64,000 nt of DNA, from positions 215,180 through 279,179 of the forward strand of contig NZ_JNXE01000014.1 of the NCBI RefSeq assembly GCF_000716605.1, read 5' to 3'. The DNA is from Streptomyces sp. NRRL F-525. GTDB lineage: Bacteria > Actinomycetota > Actinomycetes > Streptomycetales > Streptomycetaceae. This document shows positions 1 to 8,034 of the stretch, piece by piece; position 1 is the first letter of the stretch; every line of letters starts with the position of its first letter. Position numbers and translations under genes: made by a program. A model generated the notes under the pieces. The model had not been told where the DNA came from and did no database searches. It saw only the letters and a list, made by a program, of their open reading frames with translations.

Positions 1-536
1 ACTCCGTCGTCCGCGAGGTCACCCTGGAGAAGGCGTCCGACGGCACCTACTACCTCGCCTCCCAGCCCGTCGCCGGCCTCGACGCGCATGTCTCCCGCAC
101 GGTGAACCTGGGCGACGTGACCGTGGACGGTACGAAGGTGCTCGACTACACCGGCATCTCCTACGAGGTCACGACCGAACTCAGCTGGTCCCAACTCACC
201 GGCGCGGGCCTTCAGTTGAGGCGCTCACCCAGCGGAGGCCGGCACATCGACGCCGGCATCTACACCGACTACGCCTTCCTCAACCGACGCAACACGGTGA
301 ACGCCGACACCTCCGGCAACTACCAGGAGAGCCACACCCCGTTCGACCCGTCCGCCGGCACGGTGAAGCTCCGCATCCTGGTGGATCGCACATCGGTGGA
401 GATGTTCGTCGACGACGGCCGCTATGTGCACACCAGCCAGGTGTTCCCGTACCTGCTGGACACGGGGCTCGCGCTGTTCACGATCGGCGGTAGTGCGGTG
501 TTCCGGAACACGGTGATACGGGAGTTCACGGTGTGA
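1..536 (+). CDS. GH32 fructan/levan hydrolase, C-terminal part (5' end outside window)
   Basis: The reading frame is open from the left edge to a TGA at 534-536, so only the last 178 or so residues are present. The residues VDRTSVEMFVDDG are the signature of the C-terminal beta-sandwich of glycoside hydrolase family 32 (levanase, inulinase, sucrose hydrolases). The N-terminal five-bladed propeller with the catalytic Asp/Glu lies outside the window, so substrate and export cannot be judged here. In this family the sandwich stabilises the propeller. A strong hairpin follows the stop at 575-601. The family call is firm; levanase versus inulinase is open. Confidence 0.85.
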   Translation, partial: SVVREVTLEKASDGTYYLASQPVAGLDAHVSRTVNLGDVTVDGTKVLDYTGISYEVTTELSWSQLTGAGLQLRRSPSGGRHIDAGIYTDYAFLNRRNTVNADTSGNYQESHTPFDPSAGTVKLRILVDRTSVEMFVDDGRYVHTSQVFPYLLDTGLALFTIGGSAVFRNTVIREFTV

Positions 537-574
537 GACGTACCGGGGCCGACATCGCCTGACAGACACCGGTT

Positions 575-601
575 CCCCGCGCCCACCCAAGGGGCGCGGG
601 G
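575..601. terminator. GC hairpin between GH32 gene and convergent AAA gene
   Basis: A 10-bp perfect stem (575-584 with 592-601) and a 7-nt loop lie between two convergent genes. There is no T-tract, as is usual in Streptomyces. The hairpin is also one end of the dispersed repeat described at 575-642. Confidence 0.55.
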
Positions 602-642
602 CTGTGTCGATGTGCGGCTCCGCCGCGCGGGCGCGACCAGCC
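575..642 (-). repeat. Dispersed intergenic repeat, copy 1
   Basis: Read on the minus strand, this segment nearly matches 35076-35137 read on the plus strand. Both start GGCTGGTCGCGCCC, continue through CGCGGCGGAGCCGCA and ACAGCCCCGCGCCCCT, and end in a GC hairpin. Thirty-four kb apart and in different gene contexts, the two are copies of one short non-coding repeat family. Similar GC-hairpin elements are common in Streptomyces intergenic DNA, but I cannot name a family. Confidence 0.6.
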
Positions 643-696
643 CCCACGGCGCCGCAGCCGCGACACCACGGATCCGACCGAGCTCCCGCGTCCCCC

Positions 697-2562
697 TCAC
701 ATCCCGGCAGGACCAGGCCCCCGCCCCGACAACACCTCTCCATACGCCTGCATCAGATCCGGCAGCCGCAGAGTCGACAGGTCGTCCCGCGACAACATCC
801 CGGGATACACCGACAACCGCAGATCCCGGTACGCACAGCTCTTCTCGTACAGCGTGCGCAGGAACCGCCCGTTCCCCAGCTCGTCGATCCACCCCTGGTC
901 GACCACATGCCCGGCGATCGACCGCAGCTCGTCCAACGCCTCCTCGTCCCACACGTCACCGTTCTCGGCAGCCAACACCTCGCCGATGGAGGTGAGTTCG
1001 AGCGGCCGGTACGAGGGAAAGTCGACGCGCGTCGTGAAACGGGACGACAACCCGGGGTTCGCGGCCAGCAACCGGTCCATCCCCTCGGGATAGCCCGCCA
1101 GGATCACCACGAGGTGGTCGCGATTGTCCTCGGCCCGCTTCAACAGCACCTGCAAGGCCTCGTCGCCGTACGCGTCGCCCTTGCCGTAACCGGAGTTGGA
1201 GAGCGAGTACGCCTCATCGACGAAGAGGACGCCACCGATCGCGGAATCGATCAACTCGTTGGCCTTCACGGCCGTTTGACCCAGGTACTCACCGACCAGG
1301 TCGGCCCGCTGCGCCTCGACGAGATGGTCCCCGCCGAGCAGCCCGAGGGCGTAGAAGACCCGTCCGAGGATGCGGGCCACGGTGGTCTTGCCGGTACCCG
1401 AGGGCCCGGAGAAGACGAAGTGCCGTTTCGGCGGCTGGACCGGCAGCCCCTGCCCCGCCCGCAGCCGCGCCATGTTCAACTGGGCGGACAGCGCCTTGAC
1501 TTGGCGCTTGACCGGCTCCAGCCCCACCATGCGCTCCAGTTCGTTGAGCGCCTCCTCCAGTAAGACGGGGTCGGTGGGACCCGTGGGCAGCGGCAGCACC
1601 GGATTCGCGGTCTTCTCCCGCACCGAGTCACCCGCGGCGGGCAACGGCCCGGTCGGCGGCAGACCGGGCTCCGACAGCTTCAGATCCCGCCCCTCCGCGC
1701 CGAACAGCGGATCGAGCCCGTCCGGCCCCTCCAGCGCGTCCTGCCCGCCGGAGAGCGTGATCGCCGCGAGGTCGGTCACGTCCTCGGAGCCGTCGTACCC
1801 GTCGGAGTCGGTGATCGCCGCGAGCCGCGCCGAGGTGTCCATGAACGCGGGGTCGACGCGGTGCACCGCCCGGTACAGGGGGAGCGCGGCGGCACTGCGC
1901 CCGGTGCCCTCGTGGGCCCGCGCGAGCCAGTACCGCAATTCCTTGCGCTGGGGCTGTTCGCTGCGGCAGCGCATCAGCGCGGAGGAGAGGAGCGGTTCGG
2001 CCTGGCCGTACATCTCCAGCCGGACCCGGGCCATCCCGCCGAACAACCCGGCCTCTATGCCCAGGAGTTGGTCGTTGATCAGCGGATCCGTGTGCCGGAC
2101 CAGCTGCTCCCAGTCCTTGACCAGATAGGCGCGGCACGCGTGCAGGAAGCGGACCTGGTGGTCGGTGTCCACGGGCGGCAGCCCCGCCAACGCCCGGTCC
2201 AGTTCCGGCACATGACGGCCGTCCAGCCAGTGCGAGGCGTGCGCGAGCAGCAGATCACGCGGGCTCTCCAGCACGGGCTGCACCCACCAGCCCAGCCAGT
2301 ACCAGGAGTTGAGCGTACGGCGGTGCCTGGTGCGCTGTTCCCCGAAGCGTTCCCGGTGCCGATACATCCGCAGCAGCGCGGTCGTCGTGTCGACGCGCAG
2401 CGCGTGCAGTCCGAGCCAGCCGTCGGCCATTCCGGGATCCATCCGTACCGCGGTGCGGAACTCCTCCTCCGCCTGCGGATAAGCGCCCATCGTGTAGGCG
2501 TCCACGCCTCGCAGCCACGCGAGGTCGGCCGGGGCCTCGGGGCCCTGCGTGCCGAAGTCCAT
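697..2562 (-). CDS. AAA+ ATPase with N-terminal TPR-like region (EccA/CbbX-like), TTA codon
   Basis: The predicted protein has 621 residues. The first 300 or so are helical and TPR-like. The C-terminal half is a AAA+ module of the CbbX/SpoVK/EccA type: Walker A GPSGTGKT near residue 386, Walker B GVLFVDEAYSL near 443, and a sensor-1 strand VVILAGYPEGM near 485. In mycobacteria EccA proteins have this same TPR plus AAA+ layout and assist type VII secretion, but no other type VII genes are nearby, so that role is unproven. The ATG at 2562 is chosen because a GGGGGGA ribosome site lies 5 nt upstream; longer frames add a non-conserved extension. Codon 334 (1561-1563) is TTA, the leucine codon read by the bldA tRNA. 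It is the only TTA I found in any gene of the window, so translation may be tied to development. Confidence 0.88.
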   Translation of the reverse strand: MDFGTQGPEAPADLAWLRGVDAYTMGAYPQAEEEFRTAVRMDPGMADGWLGLHALRVDTTTALLRMYRHRERFGEQRTRHRRTLNSWYWLGWWVQPVLESPRDLLLAHASHWLDGRHVPELDRALAGLPPVDTDHQVRFLHACRAYLVKDWEQLVRHTDPLINDQLLGIEAGLFGGMARVRLEMYGQAEPLLSSALMRCRSEQPQRKELRYWLARAHEGTGRSAAALPLYRAVHRVDPAFMDTSARLAAITDSDGYDGSEDVTDLAAITLSGGQDALEGPDGLDPLFGAEGRDLKLSEPGLPPTGPLPAAGDSVREKTANPVLPLPTGPTDPVLLEEALNELERMVGLEPVKRQVKALSAQLNMARLRAGQGLPVQPPKRHFVFSGPSGTGKTTVARILGRVFYALGLLGGDHLVEAQRADLVGEYLGQTAVKANELIDSAIGGVLFVDEAYSLSNSGYGKGDAYGDEALQVLLKRAEDNRDHLVVILAGYPEGMDRLLAANPGLSSRFTTRVDFPSYRPLELTSIGEVLAAENGDVWDEEALDELRSIAGHVVDQGWIDELGNGRFLRTLYEKSCAYRDLRLSVYPGMLSRDDLSTLRLPDLMQAYGEVLSGRGPGPAGM

Positions 2563-2996
2563 CACGTCCCCCCACAAACCGTGCCCCCGTTGATTCACCG
2601 CCGGGCCGGCGCCCGTCGGCAGTCTGGGTCGAACCGCTGTGCCGCGGACGGGAGTTGCCGTGGTGCGCGAAGCAGCCGTCCGTCGGTCGCACCCTGGGCA
2701 TCGTACCTGCGGGGCAGTCGCCCATCGAAGGGTGCCGCACAGGCCGTTTGACGAGGTGGGAGCAGATGGGGCGCACTCAGGACGGTGACCCAGGGTGAGC
2801 AAATCACGGCTCGTAACGGCCGGAAAACGTGCTGGGAGCAGAACGAAGCCCCCGATCACGGGGGAACAACCGGGGGCTTCGCGACTCTGGGCGGCTTCGA
2901 ACCGGCCGCACATTCAGAACGTAAGACCTGTACGGCCCCTGGGTCAAGCCGAGTTGAGGCACTCAAGCAAGTTCGGGCGGAAGGGTCTTCACAAGT
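2563..2996. other. 434-bp intergenic region upstream of the AAA gene
   Basis: No convincing gene. It holds a candidate minus-strand promoter for the AAA gene (TTCGAT at 2724-2729, 18-bp spacer, TACGAT at 2700-2705) and a hairpin at 2845-2880. A short TTCGAA-containing segment near 2897 resembles a tRNA T-loop, but no cloverleaf can be completed around it. Confidence 0.5.
2845..2880 (-). terminator. Hairpin downstream of the kinase-like gene
   Basis: GAAGCCCCCG (2845-2854) pairs perfectly with CGGGGGCTTC (2871-2880). The inner CCCG/CGGG pairing at 2851-2864 could form an alternative fold. It lies about 117 nt past the minus-strand stop at 2997, so it may end that transcript. Confidence 0.4.
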
Positions 2997-3617
2997 TCAG
3001 CACACTGCGGGCGGTCCATCACCGTGGGTGACCTCATGGTCCGGTCCAATCGTCCCTGAGGGCCCCGTGAGCACCTCGTACCCCTTCCCCAACTGCCGTA
3101 CCAGGAAGTCCGCGTGGGGGCGCGAAGGGTCTTTGGCGAAGTGTTCGTGTTCCGCCTCGACCCATCCGTCCCAGAAGTCCCGCTGCTCCGTTCCGTCCCG
3201 CTGCCGGCCCTGTGCCCAGGACTCCTCCCGGGGCAGTTCCATCCACAGCAGTCCCGCGAGGAACGGGCGCACCGCCCGGCGTCCGGCGCCGACGCCCTCG
3301 ACGAGGACCACGGGCGCGGGCGGCAGCGCGCGGGGCGCGGTGAAGCGGCGGGCGTGCCAGTCGTAGGGGGCGTAGTGGGCGGTCTCGCCGCGGCCGAGGG
3401 GTTCGATCACCTGGCTCAGCAGCCGGCCGGTCCAGCCGAACAGTTCGTCGTGGGTGGCGAGGTCGTCCAGATGCAGGACGGGGGCGCCGCCCAGGGCCCC
3501 GGCCAGCCGTCCGGCGAACGTGGACTTCCCGGATCCGGCGTGCCCGTCGACACCGACGAGCCGGACCGGGCCGCAGGACGGGGGCAGCCGGCTCAGGCGG
3601 TGGGCGAGGTCGTGCAT
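2997..3617 (-). CDS. Uridine-kinase-like P-loop NTPase
   Basis: A 206-residue protein with a P-loop VDGHAGSGKS near residues 22-31, followed by an LDDLATHDELFGW segment and VLVEGVGAG, which resemble the substrate and lid regions of nucleoside kinases of the Udk/PRK fold. It probably phosphorylates a nucleoside or similar small hydroxyl substrate in the cytosol, but the exact substrate cannot be read from the sequence. The ATG at 3617 is chosen because the fold starts immediately after it; the longer frame to 3836 is not protein-like and overlaps the divergent regulatory region. A DasR-like site and a palindrome lie 90-110 bp upstream. Confidence 0.8.
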   Translation of the reverse strand: MHDLAHRLSRLPPSCGPVRLVGVDGHAGSGKSTFAGRLAGALGGAPVLHLDDLATHDELFGWTGRLLSQVIEPLGRGETAHYAPYDWHARRFTAPRALPPAPVVLVEGVGAGRRAVRPFLAGLLWMELPREESWAQGRQRDGTEQRDFWDGWVEAEHEHFAKDPSRPHADFLVRQLGKGYEVLTGPSGTIGPDHEVTHGDGPPAVC

Positions 3618-3704
3618 GGCTGGTCCCGGGAGGTCGTGGGGCGGGTGATGCCGCAGGTCACCGGGACAGTGTAGGGAGCGGTGTCTCCGGCCCCAGCTCA
3701 TACC

Positions 3705-3720
3705 ACTGGTCGATACCAAT
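3705..3720. promoter_or_regulatory. DasR-like (dre) operator candidate
   Basis: ACTGGTCGATACCAAT matches 13 of 16 positions of the DasR box ACTGGTCTAGACCACT, with intact TGGT and ACCA arms. It sits between the divergent kinase-like and C39 peptidase genes. DasR is the GntR-family repressor of the N-acetylglucosamine regulon; any control here is inference. Confidence 0.4.
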
Positions 3721-3726
3721 ATTGGT
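3715..3726. promoter_or_regulatory. Perfect 12-bp palindrome
   Basis: ACCAATATTGGT is a perfect palindrome overlapping the right half of the dre-like site. It could be a second operator or part of one composite site between the divergent genes. Confidence 0.4.
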
Positions 3727-3797
3727 GGGTGTGGCGAGGTTCGAAGTGCTGGCAGCGGAGTGCCGTGTGTGTTCATAGTGGGCGCACAGTCGTCCAT

Positions 3798-3827
3798 TGG
3801 ATCTGTCCCGACTGGATCTGTCCCGAC
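3798..3827. repeat. Exact 15-bp tandem duplication upstream of the C39 peptidase
   Basis: TGGATCTGTCCCGAC occurs twice head to tail (3798-3812 and 3813-3827), 26 bp before the ATG at 3854. It falls where the promoter or 5' leader of the peptidase gene should be. Confidence 0.85.
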
Positions 3828-3853
3828 ACGGAACACCCGGGGGTCTTCCGCCC

Positions 3854-5251
3854 ATGAGCAGAGCCGAACAGCCGTCCCGCAGAACCGTCCTGGCCGCCGC
3901 GGTCGCCGCCGCGGTGGTCGCCGGCACGGGCCCCGCGGCCGCCGACACCGCGACCGCCACCGACACCGCCGACTCCGACCGGGCGCCGACCCTCCTCGAC
4001 GCGCGGCCCCGCGAAGGCACCCCGACGGTCGACAACCACGCCTGGACCACCTACGCCGACTGGCGCCGCGGCGCCGCCCAGGGCACCCGTGCCGTCGCGG
4101 GCTCCCGCCCGGGCCTCGCGATCGGCGCCGCCGTCGGCCGCGTCGACTACACGGACCCGCACACCGGCAAGACCGCCAACTGGGAGTACGCGACCTGGAC
4201 GTCCCCCGTCCACAAGCTCTCGGTCCCCGCGACGGAGACCATCGCGTCCTGGAACGCGGACACCCCGGCCGGCACCTGGATCCAGATCGAGCTGCACGGC
4301 ACGTACTCCGACGGCACGGACACCCCCTGGTACGTGATGGGCCGCTGGGCGGCCGGCGACCAGGACATCAAGCGGACCTCCGTCGACGACCAGACGGACG
4401 GCAAGTCCACGATCTGGACGGACACCTTCGCGATCGACGACGCCACGACAGGCCTGCGCCTCGCGTCGTACCAACTCCGCCTGACCCTCTACCGCAAGCC
4501 CGGCACCAAGCTCACCCCCACCGTCTGGCGGCTCGGCGCGATGGGCTCCGACGTCCCGGACCGCTTCACCGTCCCGGCCTCAACTCCGGGACTGGCCCAG
4601 GAGTTGATCGTCCCGCGCTACTCGCAGGAGATCCACGTCGGCCAGTACCCCGAGTACGACAACGGCGGCGAGGCCTGGTGCAGTCCCACCTCCTCGCAGA
4701 TGATCATCGAGTACTGGGGCGGCCGCCTCACCCGGGAGCAGCTGGCCTGGGTCGACCCGACCTACGCCGACCCGCAGGTCGACAACGCGGCCCGCTTCAC
4801 CTACGACTACCAGTACCAGGGCTGCGGCAACTGGCCGTTCAACGCCGCCTACGCGGCCACGTACAAGGACCTCCAGGGCGTGGTCACCCGGCTCGGCTCG
4901 CTCGGCGACCTGGAGACGCTGATCGCGGCGGGCATCCCGGCCATAACGTCCCAGTCGTTCCTCAGCAGCGAACTGACCGGCGCGGGCTACGGCACCTCCG
5001 GCCACCTGATGACCGTGATCGGCTTCACCGCAGACGGCGACGTGATCGCCAACGACCCCAACTCGGCCAGCGATCCGGCCGTCCGCCGCGTCTACAACCG
5101 GCGCGAATGGGAGAACATCTGGCTGCGCACCAAGCGGTACAACGCCTCCGGCAAGCTCTCCTCCGGTACCGGCGGCGTCTGCTACCTCTACTTCCCCGCG
5201 CACCCGACCGCCCGCCAGCGCAAGGCCCTCGCGGCGGTGGGCGTGCACTGA
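3854..5251 (+). CDS. Tat-exported C39-like cysteine peptidase
   Basis: A 465-residue protein. The N-terminus, SRRTVLAAAVAAAVVAG, is a twin-arginine signal with an Ala-rich core ending near AAA, so the enzyme should be exported folded. A beta-rich region covers residues 50-240. The peptidase_C39_2 domain follows: Cys276 in GGEAWCSPTSSQ, His384 in GHLMTVIGF and an Asn/Asp near 400 in VIANDP form the papain-like catalytic set. The ATG at 3854 places the RR motif near the start as expected; an upstream ATG at 3797 would put 19 unrelated residues in front and overlap the tandem repeat. Streptomyces homologues are secreted hydrolases of unknown substrate. Confidence 0.88.
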   Translation: MSRAEQPSRRTVLAAAVAAAVVAGTGPAAADTATATDTADSDRAPTLLDARPREGTPTVDNHAWTTYADWRRGAAQGTRAVAGSRPGLAIGAAVGRVDYTDPHTGKTANWEYATWTSPVHKLSVPATETIASWNADTPAGTWIQIELHGTYSDGTDTPWYVMGRWAAGDQDIKRTSVDDQTDGKSTIWTDTFAIDDATTGLRLASYQLRLTLYRKPGTKLTPTVWRLGAMGSDVPDRFTVPASTPGLAQELIVPRYSQEIHVGQYPEYDNGGEAWCSPTSSQMIIEYWGGRLTREQLAWVDPTYADPQVDNAARFTYDYQYQGCGNWPFNAAYAATYKDLQGVVTRLGSLGDLETLIAAGIPAITSQSFLSSELTGAGYGTSGHLMTVIGFTADGDVIANDPNSASDPAVRRVYNRREWENIWLRTKRYNASGKLSSGTGGVCYLYFPAHPTARQRKALAAVGVH

Positions 5252-5257
5252 CCCCGT

Positions 5258-5294
5258 GCCGGAGACCGAGATCCCTGTGACCAAGGTCTCCGGC
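5258..5294 (+). terminator. Hairpin after the C39 peptidase
   Basis: A 10-bp perfect stem (5258-5267 with 5285-5294) with a 17-nt loop begins 7 nt past the stop codon and is followed by GCAAAA. Confidence 0.55.
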
Positions 5295-5367
5295 GCAAAA
5301 CCCGACAGGGATGGCAAGGTGGACGAAACGGGGGAGTCCATCGCACATCCGACCTCTGCGAGCCACC

Positions 5368-5514
5368 ATGACCGCACACTCAGCCAGCGCCGCCCGCACC
5401 CGTACCCGCACCGGCGGCCCCAAGGCCGACGGTCCGAAGATCGTCGAGCACATCGTGGGCTGGACCCTTGTCGTGGTGATCGCGATGCTTGTGACCCAAA
5501 TCGGCCTGCTGTGA
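5368..5514 (+). CDS. 48-residue single-pass membrane peptide
   Basis: A short Streptomyces-type protein with a Ser/Arg/Thr-rich, positively charged N-terminus of about 25 residues and one hydrophobic helix, IVGWTLVVVIAMLVTQIGLL, ending at the C-terminus. The charge pattern suggests the N-terminus stays in the cytoplasm. No strong ribosome site precedes ATG 5368, and an in-frame ATG at 5311 would add 19 residues, so the start is uncertain. It precedes the tetR gene by 65 bp. No function is known to me. Confidence 0.6.
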   Translation: MTAHSASAARTRTRTGGPKADGPKIVEHIVGWTLVVVIAMLVTQIGLL

Positions 5515-5579
5515 CCTGACACATACGCGACCTGCCATACTGCGGTTGACCCAGCCCAGTTGGAGAGCCAGAGTCGAAA

Positions 5580-6239
5580 TTGGAAATCAGTCAGCAGCGT
5601 GACGTCCCACGTCCCAGGGCCCGCGGTACCGAGCGTTCCTTGGCGCGCCGCGCCGAACTCATCACCATCGGCCGGAAGTTGTTCGCCGACACGTCCTACG
5701 ACGCGCTGTCCATGGACGACATCGCGCGGCAGGCGCATGTCGCCAAGGGGCTGATCTACTACTACTTCCAGTCCAAGCGCGGCTACTACCTGGCGATCAT
5801 CAACGACTCCGTCGCCGACCTGGTGACCTTCGCGGCGAGCGGTCTCGAACTGCCCCAACTGGACCGCGTACAGCGGACGATGGACAGCTATCTGCGCTGG
5901 GCCGAGCACAACCAGGCCGCGTACCGCACGATCGTGAGCGGCGGCGTCGGCTTCGACACCGAGGTGCACGCCATCCGCGACGGGGTGCGCGCGGCGATCG
6001 TCGCGACCATCGCCGACGGAGCGTACGGCCGTACGGACATCTCCCGGATCGCCCGCATGGGCCTGTTCGGCTGGGTGTGCAGCGTCGAGGGCGCGACCCT
6101 GGAGTGGATCAGCACCTCCGACCTTTCCCGCGAGACGATGCGCGAAATCCTCGTGAAGACCCTCGGCGGCACCCTCCGCGCCATCGAGGAGCTGGACCCC
6201 GCCCACCCGGCGCCGCCGCCCGCCCGCAGGGACGTCTGA
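5580..6239 (+). CDS. TetR-family transcriptional regulator
   Basis: A 219-residue protein. The N-terminal helix-turn-helix (about residues 25-72, with TSYDALSMDDIARQAHVAKGL then YYYFQSKRGYY) is typical of TetR repressors. The C-terminal helices would bind a ligand and form the dimer. The start is taken as TTG at 5580, with GGAG about 14 nt upstream; no ATG or GTG gives a complete HTH. The gene lies directly before an acyl-CoA dehydrogenase in the same orientation, so an acyl-CoA or fatty acid ligand is plausible but not shown. Confidence 0.88.
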   Translation: MEISQQRDVPRPRARGTERSLARRAELITIGRKLFADTSYDALSMDDIARQAHVAKGLIYYYFQSKRGYYLAIINDSVADLVTFAASGLELPQLDRVQRTMDSYLRWAEHNQAAYRTIVSGGVGFDTEVHAIRDGVRAAIVATIADGAYGRTDISRIARMGLFGWVCSVEGATLEWISTSDLSRETMREILVKTLGGTLRAIEELDPAHPAPPPARRDV

Positions 6240-6469
6240 ATTCACGGTTTCGCCCTGTTCCGGACGACCGGGCTATTCTTGAAGTAAGCGGTCGTTAACT
6301 GGTGACGCGAGACCTCCGATCGGGCATACTCACAGCGCAGAGCCGCTGGTCAACCGCTTCCGAGACCCGGGAGTAGGAGCAGCGGCCGCATCCGTGCGGT
6401 ACCCGGCCACGTCGCCTCGACCCCAGGCGTACGCCCGCCGATGTGCCCGACAGGGAGGAGAGCGTCGCC

Positions 6470-7651
6470 ATGCCCGACCGAGCCCCGCAGCCGGTGGACC
6501 GGCAACTGCCCACGGACGAGGCCCGGGATCTGATCTCGCTGGCCCGTGACATCGCGCAGCGAGAGATCGCCCCGAGGGCGGCCGAGGAAGAGGACGCCGG
6601 ACACTTCCCGCGCGAGATCTTCACCCTCCTGTCCCGCTCGGGACTGCTCGGCCTCCCGTACGACTCCGAGTACGGCGGCGGCGACCAGCCGTACGAGGTC
6701 TACCTCCAGGTCCTCGAAGAGCTCGCGGCGGCCCGCCTCACGGTCGGCCTCGGCGTCAGCGTCCACTCCCTCTCCTGCCACGCGCTGGCCAACTACGGCA
6801 CCAAGCAGCAGCAGGTCGAGCACCTCCCCGCGATGCTCGGCGGCGGCCTGCTCGGCGCCTACTGCCTCTCCGAACCCTCCTCCGGCTCCGACGCGGCCTC
6901 CCTGCGCACGAAAGCGGTGCGCGACGGCGAGGACTGGGTGATCGACGGCACCAAGGCCTGGATCACCCACGGCGGCATCGCCGACTTCTACACGGTCATG
7001 GCCCGCACCGGCGAGGAGGGCGCGCGCGGGATCAGCGCCTTCCTGGTGCCCGGCGACGCGGCCGGCCTCAGCGGCGCGGTACCGGAGAAGAAGATGGGCA
7101 TGAAGGGCTCGCCCACCGCCCAGGTCCACTTCGACGGCGTCCGCGTCCCCGACGAGCGCCGCCTCGGCGAGGAGGGCCAGGGCTTCGCGATCGCCCTGTC
7201 CGCGCTGGACTCCGGCCGCCTCGGCATCGCGGCCTGCGCGATCGGCCTGGCCCAGGCGGCACTCGACGAGGCGGTGGCCTACGCGAGCGGCCGGCAGCAG
7301 TTCGGGCGCCCGATCTCCGACTTCCAGGGCCTGCGCTTCATGCTCGCCGACATGGCCACCCAGATCGAGGCGGGCCGCGCCCTCTACCTCGCGGCGGCCC
7401 GGCTGCGCGACGCGGGCCGCCCGTTCGCCAAACAGGCGGCCATGGCCAAACTCCACTGCACCGACACCGCGATGAAGGCCACCATCGACGCCGTCCAGAT
7501 CCTCGGCGGCTACGGCTACACCGCGGACTTCCCGGTCGAGCGCTACATGCGCGAGGCCAAGGTCCTGCAGATCGTCGAGGGCACGAACCAGATCCAACGG
7601 ATGGTCATCGCCCGCCACTTGGCCGGTCCGGAAGCCCACCGGACCGGCTGA
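6470..7651 (+). CDS. Acyl-CoA dehydrogenase
   Basis: A 393-residue FAD enzyme of standard family length that makes the alpha,beta double bond in acyl-CoA in the cytosol. It shows the FAD/substrate loop AYCLSEPSSGSDAASL, the LGGYGYTADFPVERYMR motif and the catalytic-base region IVEGTNQIQRM, with Glu370 in the position of the MCAD base. The ATG at 6470 has an excellent GGGAGGAG ribosome site 9 nt upstream, so I prefer it to GTG 6443. The tetR gene upstream and the phosphotransferase and lipocalin-like genes downstream suggest a small acyl-CoA catabolic group. Chain length or branched specificity cannot be read. Confidence 0.93.
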   Translation: MPDRAPQPVDRQLPTDEARDLISLARDIAQREIAPRAAEEEDAGHFPREIFTLLSRSGLLGLPYDSEYGGGDQPYEVYLQVLEELAAARLTVGLGVSVHSLSCHALANYGTKQQQVEHLPAMLGGGLLGAYCLSEPSSGSDAASLRTKAVRDGEDWVIDGTKAWITHGGIADFYTVMARTGEEGARGISAFLVPGDAAGLSGAVPEKKMGMKGSPTAQVHFDGVRVPDERRLGEEGQGFAIALSALDSGRLGIAACAIGLAQAALDEAVAYASGRQQFGRPISDFQGLRFMLADMATQIEAGRALYLAAARLRDAGRPFAKQAAMAKLHCTDTAMKATIDAVQILGGYGYTADFPVERYMREAKVLQIVEGTNQIQRMVIARHLAGPEAHRTG

Positions 7652-8034
7652 CGCCGGGGGTCTGTTCGGGGTCCTGGAGCCGCCGACGCGGGGCCCCGCT
7701 GCCGCGTCTTGGCCGCGCCCCCCTTCGGTCTGTGCGGCCCGGGGGCCAACGGCGCGGGGAGCGCGGCAGGCGTGTGCGGTCCCGGGCTGTCGGCGTTCCT
7801 GGCCCTGGCAGCCTCGTGCGGAAGGACCCCATCGCCGATCAGACGCCGGGGGTCTGTTCGGGGTACTTGAGCCGCCGCGCGGGGTCCCGCGGCCGCGCCC
7901 TGGCCGCGCCCCTCTTCCGCCTGCGCGGCCCGGTGGCCAACGGCGCGGGGGAGTGCGGCAGGCGTGTTGCGGTCCCGAGCTGTCGGCGTCCCTGACCCTG
8001 GCAGCCTCGTGCGGAAGGACCTCATCGCCGATCA
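7650..8034. repeat. Tandem duplication of a ~192-bp non-coding unit
   Basis: Two head-to-tail imperfect copies: unit 1 from 7650, unit 2 from 7842, each beginning GACGCCGGGGGTCTGTTCGG and ending near ATCGCCGATCA. A third start (GACGCC at 8035) follows. The units keep blocks such as CAGCCTCGTGCGGAAGGAC but differ by scattered substitutions and small indels. The duplication begins at the stop codon of the acyl-CoA dehydrogenase and ends at the stop codon of the minus-strand gene at 8032. No coding pattern is convincing inside it. Confidence 0.85.

Noticed and set aside
604..1563. Plus-strand open frame antisense to the AAA gene
   Set aside because: No ribosome site, no family and opposite codon bias; the minus-strand gene has clear Walker motifs.
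2885..2960. tRNA-like TTCGAA segment near the hairpin
   Set aside because: A T-arm can be partly formed, but no acceptor stem, D-arm or anticodon arm pairs around it on either strand.
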